Part shown: positions 9,217 through 17,620 of the stretch, one piece after another
How the letters are laid out: each line of letters starts with the position of its first letter
Numbering within the stretch: position 1 is the stretch's first letter
The notes under the pieces: model-generated
The model's input: the letters and a program-made list of their open reading frames with translations, nothing else
What the model was told of the DNA's origin: nothing
Database searches by the model: none
Program-made: the position numbers and the translations under genes
Origin: Neolecta irregularis DAH-3
Lineage: Eukaryota > Ascomycota > Neolectomycetes > Neolectales > Neolectaceae
Direction of reading: 5' to 3'
NCBI GenBank assembly: GCA_001929475.1
Contig: LXFE01000410.1
Location: 1-18,768 of the forward strand
Length of the DNA: 18,768 bases

Positions 9217-10414
9217 ATGAGACTCATAGCTTACTCTCGCCACCATTTTCCTCTTCAACCACTTTTGCGCCCTTCAGTGATCTCTCGTCCAATCTTTCCA
9301 TCCAGTTTCACCCGGTTTTACTCACTCAAGATGAAGCTTGGCACACACTCGGGAACATTCCATGCCGATGAAGCATTGGCAATTTACCTCCTCCGGTTAC
9401 TTCCAAAATACAAACACTCAACGCTCTTGCGCTCCCGTGACCCAGCCTTATTGGAAACTTGCGATTTAGTGGTTGATGTAGGTGGGAAATATGATAGAGT
9501 AAAATGGTTTGATCACCATCAACGAGGCTTTGAAGAAACTTTTTCACCAGGGAAAACAACCAAACTTAGCTCGGCGGGTTTAGTCTACAAGTACTTCAGT
9601 TCGCTCTGATACCTGATTGACTGTAGACACTTTGGACCGGATATAATCGCGAATGCTACTGATCTTAAAGGTGAGGAGGCGGAATTGATTTATCAGAGAG
9701 TATACGAGGTACGTTTTTCCGTCATCATCATCACTTACGTAAAGAATTTCATCGAAGCAATTGATGCCAATGATAATGGAATCTCTGCCTATCCTAGCGA
9801 TATAAGGCCTAGTTTTAAGAACGATCTCTCTATAATGAGCGTAGTGGACAGCTATAATCCGTGCCTCTCCTCCATTTTTCCTATCACTGACAGATAAAGC
9901 TCTTGGAATGAAGATTATTCAAATCTCGATTCGAGATTTGAAAAGGCTAGTGGATTTATTGGAAATATCTTTTTGGAGAAATTAAAATATTATGCAGAGG
10001 CTTGGATACCTGCCAGAACTTTAGTTGAAGATGCTTTTTCAACGAGATTCAATATCCATTCCTCTGGAAAAGTAATAAAGTTTGATCGGAGTTTACCCTG
10101 GAAGGTTCTCTCGATAATACGGGATGTATACTGATTGATAGCAACATCTTTTATCACTCCCCGGTGCAGAAGATATACTCTATGTCCTATATCCTGATGG
10201 CCCCCGGTGGAGAATCCAATGTGTTCCTGTTTCTAGAGATAGCTTTCTCTCGAAGAAACTTTTGCCCGAGGAATGGAGAGGCTTGAGGGACGACGAATTA
10301 AGCCGCAAGAGCAAAATTGATGGGTGTATATTTGTGCATGCCAATGGGTTTACCGGAGGTGTTGAAACATGGGATGGAGCTGTCAAAATGGTGGATATTG
10401 CTGTGAGAGCATAG
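9217..10414 (+). CDS. MYG1: MYG1 family DHH-type metal-dependent exonuclease
   Basis: Exons 9217-9590, 9627-9708, 9745-9860, 9900-10104 and 10142-10414 (introns 36, 36, 39 and 37 nt) give 349 residues. Core motifs: GTHSGTFHADEALA, DLVVDVGGKYD, WFDHHQRGFEETF, SSAGLVYKHFG, NATDLKGEEAELIY and EAIDANDNGI, then the C-terminal WRIQCVPV and FVHANGFTGG blocks. The His and Asp residues of HADEA, DVGG and DHH form the expected metal site. MYG1 is a 3'-5' RNA exonuclease acting in the nucleus and mitochondria of animals. There are two in-frame ATGs. The first, at 9217, adds 38 residues rich in Arg, Ser, Pro and Phe with no acidic residue, like a mitochondrial presequence. The second, at 9331 (MKLGTHSG), starts the conserved domain. 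It lies only 122 bp after the glucoamylase stop, on the same strand. Confidence 0.95.
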
Positions 10415-11015
10415 ATAGGCCAAGTACCTTCCAAAAACCTTACAACGCCTGAACTGGCGTCTTGTTAGGCGTTGGTTAGAGTTCTTTGTTATTACTCTCT
10501 TCTAGTTTCGCCTTGAAGCGACTTGACTGGGCTGGTGAGGTTACCACCGTCTGCCCGCCCTCTCGCTCCTACTAGGATTACTAACACATTGGGCCTGGTT
10601 GAGTCTCTGTAAGCGTTGGGTGTCCGGACTTGCCGCTCAGGAGACTTCGATGGAAATATACGATCACTATCCTTTGCTATATAGAGGCAACTACATATAT
10701 TCTTGCTCGGGTTAAGCCTGCTTTCTAACGAAGGGCGCTACTTAGATAACAATTGGTATGTGTGCTTTCTTTTCTCGGTTTGCCTCCGTCTTGGGTGGCA
10801 ACACCTGTGATGGACCGTAGTTGGTTTGGTAGGAACGGATTGCCATAGTCTGTCCGTTGGGGTTCTGTCCAGTTAGGGGGGTGCCGGTGGCTCTGGATAT
10901 GGAGGGGCAATCAGTCGGGGGGCTTCGTCGAGTCCCCCAGTCTCCATTCAAGCTGGTCTAGGATATTCAACAAAGCGGAGAATTTAGCACATTCGGGAAT
11001 CTATTTCCGAGATTC
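10415..11015. other. Intergenic region between MYG1 and the tRNA pair
   Basis: About 600 bp. I see no gene. A short hairpin with a G5/C5 stem lies at 10917-10938. The minus strand has a 69-codon open frame (10951-10742) rich in Pro, Gln and Asn that resembles no family I know. Retroelement remnants are common next to tRNA genes, but no LTR or reverse-transcriptase motif is visible. Confidence 0.5.
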
Positions 11016-11107
11016 GCTTGCATAGATCAGTTGGTTAGATCGCCGACCTAATAGACATACATCTATTGGGTAGTCGGAGGCCGACAGTTCGAGCCTGTCT
11101 GTGAGCA
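11016..11107 (+). tRNA. tRNA-Ile (anticodon AAT) with an 18-nt intron
   Basis: It folds as a cloverleaf: acceptor GCTTGCA/TGTGAGC with two G-T pairs, D stem GATC/GATC with loop AGTTGGTTA, anticodon stem CCGAC/GTCGG, T stem GACAG/CTGTC with loop TTCGAGC, and discriminator A at 11107. The anticodon loop CTAATA..A puts AAT at positions 34-36. An 18-nt intron (11054-11071) follows position 37, the canonical site. The intron holds TCTATTGGG, which can pair with the anticodon region, as usual for fungal tRNA introns. The mature length is 74 nt before CCA. Confidence 0.93.
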
Positions 11108-11112
11108 TATTC

Positions 11113-11117
11113 TTTTT
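11113..11117 (+). terminator. RNA polymerase III terminator of the plus-strand tRNA
   Basis: A run of five T lies six bases after the tRNA 3' end, with a second T4 run shortly after. Both are typical Pol III stop signals. Confidence 0.8.
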
Positions 11118-11243
11118 CTATTCCTCTTTTCAGAATCGTTCTAGCACTTCAAAGTAATGGGACAAAGGGGGACGACCGTTTCAGGATAAGTATATAGTCA
11201 ACATTCATTCTTCGGGTTTAAGTTAATGGGAGGCAAAAAATTC

Positions 11244-11249
11244 AAAAAA
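11244..11249 (-). terminator. RNA polymerase III terminator of the minus-strand tRNA
   Basis: On the minus strand, T6 follows the tRNA end after four bases, and a second T6 run lies at 11240-11235. Confidence 0.8.
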
Positions 11250-11253
11250 CTGT

Positions 11254-11345
11254 TGCTCACAGACAGGCTCGAACTGTCGGCCTCCGACTACCCAATAGAT
11301 GCATGTCTATTAGGTCGGCGATCTAACCAACTGATCTATGCAAGC
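11254..11345 (-). tRNA. tRNA-Ile (AAT), inverted copy with an 18-nt intron
   Basis: The reverse complement matches the tRNA at 11016-11107 at every base except one, inside the intron (11307-11290; CATGCAT in place of CATACAT). The identity stops at the tRNA borders: neither 5' nor 3' flanks match. The two genes converge, with 146 bp between their 3' ends. The same cloverleaf, AAT anticodon and intron pairing apply. Confidence 0.93.
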
Positions 11346-11891
11346 AGTACAATATTACTCTATGCATAGAGTTATCCTATATATTTCCTTTCCACAAGAA
11401 ATATGTTCATGACATAATGATGATTGAGGCTACTATTAAGAGATAGAGTGACATCAACTTGAACTACATCAGGCGCGAAGAACTATGAGTGACATACCAC
11501 GAAAGCAATGCCTCGGGAAGGTCCAGGTTTAGATAAGCCTTGCATCGTTCGCTTGCCCACCCACCACTTCTTCACCAGCTTAAACTGGAAAAAATTCTAA
11601 TACAAACATCAAGTCTGGCACATAGAAGGGATTAGGAAGATAAAGAGGATGTTATAGTATGCAGGATGCTAGAGATGTGTAAAATTGAGCAAAAAGCGGC
11701 AACGATGTGAATCAAAGTTTTTCCATTGCCAATGTGATCGTTGATTGCGTGATAGCATAGAACCGACATCCTTATAGGATACAAGGGGTGTGAGTGAAAA
11801 CAGGCAAGTGATGATACACCCACCAGTTTCTATGTCTAGAATATATATCGTTAAAGGACGTAAAAAGACAATCAAAGATCATTCCCAGAAT
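11346..11891. other. Intergenic region between the tRNA pair and the ERG13 stop codon
   Basis: About 545 bp, AT-rich, with no supported gene. The plus-strand open frame at 11790-12044 is antisense to the ERG13 3' end and is a shadow. Confidence 0.6.
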
Positions 11892-13464
11892 CTAAGTTTT
11901 GATCTCATAACTTCGCCTGTACATATCATCCACCTTTGTAAGGTAATAAGCCCCTTTATCGATTCGACGGACATCCCCCTGAGGAGTAAAGTTCTTTTGC
12001 AAATGAGCTTGATGCCGTTGCTCGAGTATCTGGCGAGTCAATAATATTTATTTAAAGGCACATACATCGTCATAAATGGATGGTTCAACGACCACTCGTG
12101 CATCAAGTCTTGCTTTCAGGTTAATATTTCGGGCCATCTCGGAGGTATCGCCTTTGATAAGGGCGGAGAAGAGCGAAGCAGCTAGGCCTGAACCATATGA
12201 GTAGATGCCAACACGCTTTCCGATCTAAAAGTGAGTTTTCTTGGCCCATTGATCTGGAATTACAAGCTCCTTCGAATCCGTCGCAGAAATGAGACTTGCG
12301 AGGCATGCATATACTGTAGCAGTGTACATGTTTCCGATGTTTTGGGGTGCATATAGACCAGCCTTAACACGTTGCTCAAATCTCTCCTTTGTCAGTACCA
12401 TAAAGGTCTTCTCTACTTCTTTCGAGGTGATTGATTGTTCGTAGGTTACCTCTGGAAGGTTGACTTCCGGAAACGAGGATGGATTTTCGAGATAATCATT
12501 GTAAAGCATTCTCGCATAAGATTTCTGAACAAGCTTGCATGTCGGAGAATGAAATACATTATAATCGAATCGATCAATCCCCAACCTATCTGTGGTTTCC
12601 GGAGAAAATTTGGAGATCTTTGCATAATATGATTTATAGCATTCATCTAAGGCCTTGGTGTAACACTGGAGCGAGAACTGACCGTCAACATAAGGATATT
12701 CAGTCCGCGGATCCGGTTTGTCTGCCAGGTCAGTAAGAACTAATCTCAGGAGAAAAACAGAAGTCATAAGCATGAGCCATGTAAGTACCACGTAATCCAG
12801 CTTCGACGACGATTGGAGCTCGGGGACCAACAAGCATGGCAACACATCCAGCACCTCCCGTAGGTCTTGCTGCACCCTTAGCATACAATGCGATATCTCC
12901 GGCGACGACTATAGCATTCCGTCCATCCCATGAGGAAGATTCGATCCAGTTAAGAGCGTTGAAGAAAGCGTTAGTACCTTGGTGAGCATTAATTACATAA
13001 AGGATGCAAACCTCCATAGCAAGCGTTAATGTTGTCCACACCTTCGATATCGTTATTCCCACTGGGTGCAAACAACTGCATGAGGACAGATTTGACACTC
13101 TTTGATTTATCAAGAAGGGTTTCTGTTCCAACTTCCAGGCGCCCAATGCTCTTAGGGTCAATCTTGTTTTTTTCCAGGAGTCGCGAAACAGTCGTCAGCG
13201 CCAACGAGTAAATATCTGAGTTGTCAGCATTTCATAAATCTCTTACTACCTTCTCGATCGTCACAGAATCCCATCTTCTTCTGCCCTAATCCGACTGTGT
13301 ACTTTCCAGCAGAAACGCCGTCGAACTTTTCAAGCTCGGCCTGGTCGACACACTTGAGGAAGCATTAGAGATAGTTCATCCTTGAAGAACAGCAGTACAA
13401 ATGAGGGAAAGTAAACTTCCATGGCCTTGATACCAACATCTTCGGGGCGGTCCAGAGGAGACAT
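11892..13464 (-). CDS. ERG13: Hydroxymethylglutaryl-CoA synthase, seven exons
   Basis: Exons (minus strand) 13464-13399, 13352-13250, 13215-13012, 12977-12759, 12721-12264, 12224-12066 and 12029-11892 give 448 residues; introns are 46, 34, 34, 37, 39 and 36 nt. The protein starts [20 protein letters not shown]. It has the early [18 protein letters not shown] and the catalytic Cys in NACYGG/T (residues about 122-128, split by an intron). [20 protein letters not shown] and [15 protein letters not shown], with the catalytic His, follow, then [10 protein letters not shown]. It ends [18 protein letters not shown]. Every family motif is present. The enzyme condenses acetyl-CoA with acetoacetyl-CoA to HMG-CoA, the step before HMG-CoA reductase in the mevalonate and ergosterol pathway. 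The last intron must be removed; otherwise the protein would stop early after IYDDVCAFK. Confidence 0.96.
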
Positions 13465-13993
13465 TCCAGAAGAGCGGGGAGAACAAAAAATGGCTAGGGG
13501 TCAAGGGCCTATATACGAGTTGAAATAGGATGGAGTGGCCGGTCTTCGCTACGGGAAGTACACAACAAAGACAAAACAAAACACCGCTCTTACGCTCGAG
13601 TCAGGAGATGAACGCAGTTTCGTTATCCGGCTTCCGGGCTTGGGGAGTTCGTTTTCGCGGGTAATAGCAGGATGTAACACATATCGTGAGACAGTGGGAC
13701 AAGCCAGGACTCATGTCGGCGCCCACTCATGGAACCGGGTCCGCCATGGGCTTGCGCCAAGCTGGAAAACAGAACATCGCAACAACATGTCTTCGGCAGT
13801 CGTCAGATCAATTAATATTGTCTCATAGATGCGAATATTGTCTCTGTAGATAGGTTACCGCATCTCCTTTAGTTTGCAAAAATGCTGTGGCAAATGGCCA
13901 CATCCAGCTCCCCTCATTCATCACGTCACTGCTCAATACATCATATATCACATCTTTCCCTTCATCCCTACAATTTGCTCCCCTCCTTCATGT
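13465..13993. promoter_or_regulatory. Upstream region of ERG13, possibly shared with a divergent gene
   Basis: The 529 bp before the ERG13 start contain no clear gene. An ATG at 13786 begins a plus-strand frame, MSSAVVRSIN. With a 54-nt intron it could read into a hydrophobic segment (YVLGALLFIQIWII) and stop near 14051, but no family supports this. I see no unambiguous TATA box or sterol-response motif. Confidence 0.35.
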
Positions 13994-14197
13994 ATGTTCT
14001 TGGGGCTCTGTTATTCATCCAAATATGGATTATCAAATTGGCTGTTCCGTGATCCGCCCGTGAGTATTTGTGCTGATCACACACAGTGGATCTGTGCGAT
14101 CTTAGTTATCACACCCACTGCTCTTGCTCTTTTATTCGATATACTCATGTACATTGCTCGGCTGCTTACCTCTCGTTTGAAATTGAAGAGACACTGA
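13994..14197 (+). CDS. Possible small membrane protein, unrecognised
   Basis: The frame from ATG 13994 reads MFLGLCYSSKYGLSNWLFRD, then a strongly hydrophobic stretch (CAILVITPTALALLF, ILMYIARLL), and ends in the basic tail TSRLKLKRH. A 27-nt segment at 14060-14086 has perfect intron signals (GTGAGT, a CTGAT branch-like site, CACAG). Its removal keeps the frame, so the product is 67 residues unspliced or 58 spliced. A single membrane helix with a basic cytosolic end is likely. The true 5' end could lie further upstream. I do not recognise the family. The gene would converge on the CCDC174-like gene. Confidence 0.35.
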   Translation: MFLGLCYSSKYGLSNWLFRDPPVSICADHTQWICAILVITPTALALLFDILMYIARLLTSRLKLKRH

Positions 14198-14329
14198 GTA
14201 TCTGGCTGGTCTAGTATACACTAGCGGCCCCATTCTTTCTAGTGGGAAAATTATGGTGCGGTAAACCTTCCCGTTGAAACAAATTGCTAAACTTGAAGTA
14301 TAAATCTTTTCCTTATAATCCTAGCACTC

Positions 14330-15255
14330 TTAAAGACCGAGATTGTCCAACCATTCCTCGCCTTTCTTTTCCAGTTTCAGCTCGCGCTCCAGCCGTTCCA
14401 TTGGATCATCTATCCTCCGAGTTTCAGGCTCTATAGCGCCATTCATCTCACGCTCGTACTCGGTTTCAGCGCGGGCTGACTGTAAATCTGCCATTTGCTG
14501 TTGACGTAATTCCTCATCTTGAGAAAATTGGTAAAATGCAACACCTTTTGTTCGGATTTCTCGGGTCCCATCATAATGAACTTCGGGAACTAGTATGATT
14601 AATAGAGCTTTACGTCATAAGCAACGTACCTGTGTCAGGTTCCTCGAGAATTTCTTTCATCTTCTTGTCGTCTAAATTAGGAGCCGCTTGTATATGATCA
14701 CCGCGAATGACATTCTCGCTGTTTGTTAAAAATACGCATAGACAGAACCCATACGGAACCGTCGCCTGTTTTCCTACCATTCTCACACGACCAAACTGAT
14801 CTATCCGAGTAGCTTGATGAGCAGGCACCCAAATGCAGCGTCCGAACTCGTCAGTTGTTTCCACCAAATCCTCCTCTTCCTCTTCCTCTTCCTCTTCGTT
14901 TCGGGAGATCTTTTCCTCTTCCCATTTTTGCGAGAAGTCAATTAGACATTCTGGCCCCTCCCCCATGTCACCGCGTTGCATTTTCTCATATAGACGAGAT
15001 TTTCGTTCCAGAGCCATCTTCACTCGAATATGGTCATCGGTAAGAATCGCTTCCGTATCCTTATTTACCCGCAGGCCAACTCCTTTGTTCTGTTTAATGA
15101 TCTACAGTCTTGAGATATGGCGCAAATGGACATCATACAGGCTTCTTAGAAACGCGATTTGTCCACCCATTCTTCTTTTGCTGTGTAAACTTCTCTTTTG
15201 CCTCTTCAACCTGAGATAACAGATCAAAGGATGAAATTTTTATTTTAGGTGGCAT
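14330..15255 (-). CDS. CCDC174-like nuclear coiled-coil protein (DUF4078)
   Basis: Exons (minus strand) 15255-15139, 15101-14755, 14718-14630 and 14589-14330, with introns of 37, 36 and 40 nt, give 270 residues. The N-terminus is MPPKIKISSFDLLSQVEEAK with the basic QQKKNGWTNRVSKKP. Then come RVKMALERKSRLYEKMQRG, an eight-to-nine residue acidic run before DLVETTDEFGRCIWVP, and the block VHYDGTREIRTKGVAFYQFS followed by a Gln/Glu-rich helix. The DEFGR and EIRxKGVxFYxFS order matches the DUF4078 region of CCDC174, a nuclear protein associated with the exon-junction/spliceosome machinery in animals. The C-terminus is a charged coiled coil ending WLDNLGL. The start is the only ATG before the conserved frame. 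The family call is good; the cellular role is inferred. Confidence 0.8.
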
Positions 15256-15363
15256 TCAGGCCAACCACCATGCGTATTTATTGCAAAAATCTGAATATGC
15301 CACGTTTGGAATAAGTTTGACGAAGAGGGTGTTGAACTAGAGGTTTGCCACGTGATTATGGAT

Positions 15364-15556
15364 ATGGCATCCGAGGTCCCAGCTCGTTTACACCGAGTTT
15401 TAGAAGAGCTGCCGAAAGGTCGTGATTCTGTTTGATCTCACTTTCAATATTATAATTTTAACTTGGCTATGCTATTTATCTTCACAATCTACCGGGTCGA
15501 AATTGAAAGCGCGGTTTTTTGGTGGTCAAACGATTGTCACTGTCAACGACCTTAGG
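15364..15556 (+). pseudogene. Possible broken small gene abutting the MITE
   Basis: An ATG at 15364 opens MASEVPARLHRVLEELPKG, divergent from the CCDC174-like gene and with a CACGTG about 20 bp upstream. A second open piece at about 15498-15556 reads ARFFGGQTIVTVNDLR. The two can be joined only by an unusually long 91-nt intron (15419-15509). After 15556 a GTGGGT donor is followed by CCTATAG at 15592-15598, which straddles the left end of the MITE. The stretch looks like the 5' part of a small gene whose 3' part was displaced or lost. I do not recognise the family, and chance is possible. Confidence 0.22.
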
Positions 15557-15595
15557 GTGGGTGCTGGTATGGAATTGGGTTGGGTATTCTTCCTA

Positions 15596-15842
15596 TAGTC
15601 GAACTTGCTTATAACGAACGTAGTGTTCAAGGGTGTTCAATCTGTTATAAGGCGGATTCGCTCTATCACGATGAAAAAATACCCCACTAATTAGTTCTGG
15701 AAACAGTTGGATTCGTTGTACGGAGGTTCCCTATAAGCTCTGTCACGATGAAAAAACCCCGCTAATTAATTCTGGAAACCAGTTGGATTCGTCGTAAGGA
15801 GGAATTCGTTGTACAGAGGTTCCCTATAGCCAGGTTCGACTG
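15596..15842. mobile_element. 247-bp MITE of the pogo/Fot1 (Tc1-mariner) type
   Basis: The left end begins TAGTCGAACTTGCTTATA. The right end, read inward on the minus strand, begins CAGTCGAACCTGGCTATA; 18 of the first 24 positions match between the two. Both ends are flanked by TA (15594-15595 and 15843-15844), the target duplication of Tc1/mariner elements. TATAACGAAC-type ends are characteristic of fungal pogo/Fot1 elements. There is no transposase reading frame, so this is a non-autonomous copy. Its interior holds an imperfect tandem duplication (15661-15737 and 15738-15829), the second copy longer by 15 bp. Confidence 0.8.
15661..15829. repeat. Imperfect tandem duplication inside the MITE
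   Basis: Copy 1 (15661-15737) and copy 2 (15738-15829) share CACGATGAAAAAA, CTAATTA, TTCTGGAAAC, AGTTGGATTCGT and GAGGTTCCCTATA in order. Copy 2 has about 15 extra bases, where the ATTCGTxGTA motif is itself repeated. Confidence 0.8.
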
Positions 15843-15953
15843 TACATCGGAACCGATGCATCGTGTCTCATTCCATGGATACCACAGAGACAATAATTTA
15901 ATGGCAGACACTGGTATAAGTTTCAGCGAGTTCCATCAATCTTTTGCATCATC

Positions 15954-16801
15954 ATGCAGTTCAACTGTCATATTCTCTTGATTCTCGCACCATACGTCAT
16001 TGCGACAAACTGGTTGGATCTATACACCCCAGCTCAGGATGGCGGCATGTATCGTGATATCCCGGCCATCTTGATCAAGAAGTTATCCTACGTTGTACCA
16101 CTGTGCAAGCAAGATACAGACTACTTGGCCAGTTGGAATTCAGCCGTCCAGTTTTGCGCAAAGGCTTGTTGAAACACACGATCCATGCCATTCATTCCAA
16201 ATCGAATTTCCGACTATATCAAGCACCCGCGAACGCATTATTACATGCAACACTTTTCGTCTGCCAGTAGCGCGAGATCTCGTCTCGCAAGTCGTTGAAT
16301 CATCTGAAACTGAAAACAAAGCCCGTGTTACCTTTACGTACCTTTTATTCTCAGATTTACATTAATCATCTAGCCTTGCCGATACCAAATTCCTTGTACC
16401 GGAATTTGGAAACAAGCTATATCGCGGTGTTTACAATTTCAATACCTGGACAAATAACTTCGGTCCTACCTACTATATTTTACATCGATATCTTCATCCA
16501 ACATTTCCAAGTCGCTTTCGACCTACTCGTAATACACATCAAATCGATTTCAATACCAGGACAAATAACCTCGATCCTACCTACAATATACCAAACCTAG
16601 ACCGTTGGAATCCCCAATGGAAACATAACGATATTTTAAATCGACATCTTTATCCAACCTTTCCAAGTCGTTTTCGACCTAGTCGTAATACACATCAAAT
16701 CATGGAGGTTCTATCGACTTGAAAAGAACAAAACTCTTCTCCAGTCTCTCATTTCGAAATCTTTCAAGTTACTTGCCGATATTGGCATCTTCCATCGATG
16801 A
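15954..16801 (+). CDS. Unrecognised multi-exon candidate with signal peptide
   Basis: One coherent model has exons 15954-16094, 16144-16337, 16374-16707 and 16745-16801 with introns of 49, 36 and 37 nt, giving 241 residues. The N-terminus MQFNCHILLILAPYVIA is a plausible signal peptide or anchor. RDLVSQVVESSETENKARVT and DTKFLVPEFGNKLYRGVYNF follow, then an Asn/Arg/Pro-rich region made by a 111-bp internal duplication, with PTFPSRFRP appearing twice. I know no matching family. The second intron (GTACCT...TCTAG) is convincing in size and borders; the others are less certain. Alternative frames are also open across the duplicated part, and substitutions between the copies look more synonymous in another frame, so the reading frame is not settled. 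Confidence 0.3.
16436..16702. repeat. 111-bp tandem duplication, second copy carrying 45 extra bp
   Basis: 16436-16546 is repeated at 16547-16587 plus 16633-16702. The two blocks differ by 5 of 41 and 7 of 70 bases. The 45 bp at 16588-16632 are present only in the second copy. Unit and insert lengths are multiples of three. Confidence 0.88.
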
Positions 16802-17620
16802 AAAAGATGGAGAATCGTTTTCAGTAACAGTGGGAAAGAAAGAGAAAGAGATGCAGGTTTATTCAGTATCCTGTGTAGGTGGACCGATAACATATTACTC
16901 CATTTCTGTGTTCGCGAATATACCTTTCAGCATCAAGGAAAGCAAAAGGGAGTACTAGACTTGTTTGTAGCCCAAAAAGAGACAATCGACGATACTTCTT
17001 TTACTGATAAATTCTGGTCAAACAGTATCTACTTTCCCACCACGAGTGGTGTAGGAATCCTGCAACCAATACGTAATCAAATTCAAACCGATTTCATCTC
17101 TTTTCTCCAAAATGCTCTTCCATCACCATGGGAGCTCTCCCCGATGGCTCCGCTACATTCTGCAGTCGATTGCAATTTCCGCAAGAATGGGAGTACTGGC
17201 AGTTCGCTTGACTCGACTTACGGTTTAATATCTTACTTGATCCAACAAATCATACCTGGATTTTACAGGCTGCGCGGCGACAGTTGTCTCCTACTTGGAG
17301 ACTTGGTGATGAATGATTTGGGAAAGTATATGGAATCCCCGCACGCGATCTGGACCGGGATATGCCGCGTTTCATTCCACCATCAACTTTTAAAGCAAAG
17401 TTGAGTGATATCACGATTATGACGTCTGAAACTCAAGAGAGTGAAACTGAATCATGGAACGCTTTCGACATTGCTCAAACTGAAAATGACCAAGAAAATA
17501 TTTCTGAGCCGATTTCATAAATAATGAACTAGAAGGCATTACACCACCGGATGACGTGTCCTTTGAAAATGGATTCTGGTTTTCCTCTACGATTGAAGCT
17601 TAGGGCCGGGAGCTAGTCTT
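16802..17620 (+). other. Unassigned stretch with long open frames, possible decayed or intron-rich gene
   Basis: Several plus-strand frames are open for long runs. One (to 17404) contains DLFVAQKETIDDTSF and PIRNQIQTDFISFLQNALPS. Another has ASSIDEKDGESFSVTVGKK (stop at 16958). A third (about 17330-17521) contains SDITIMTSETQESETESWN and ends in a stop. Candidate short introns exist (for example 16830-16859, 17017-17046 and 17231-17276), but no combination gave a recognisable protein. The pieces may be the 3' exons of the preceding candidate or a separate, partly decayed gene. Confidence 0.25.

Noticed and set aside
10742-10951. Retroelement remnant upstream of the tRNA genes
   Set aside because: The open frame is Pro/Gln/Asn-rich but shows no gag zinc knuckle, protease or reverse-transcriptase motif, and no LTR pair.
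12066-12224. A truncated ERG13 lacking its C-terminus
   Set aside because: Removing a 36-nt intron (12065-12030) restores the normal C-terminal block, so the gene is intact.
15954-16801. KEOPS subunit PCC1 as identity of the signal-peptide candidate
   Set aside because: A faint resemblance around EFPT...ARDLVSQVVE exists, but the conserved C-terminal RVAVN-type motif is absent.
17304-17324. A 21-nt intron joining the final coding-like pieces
   Set aside because: It lacks a branch-like site and is far below every supported intron in the window.
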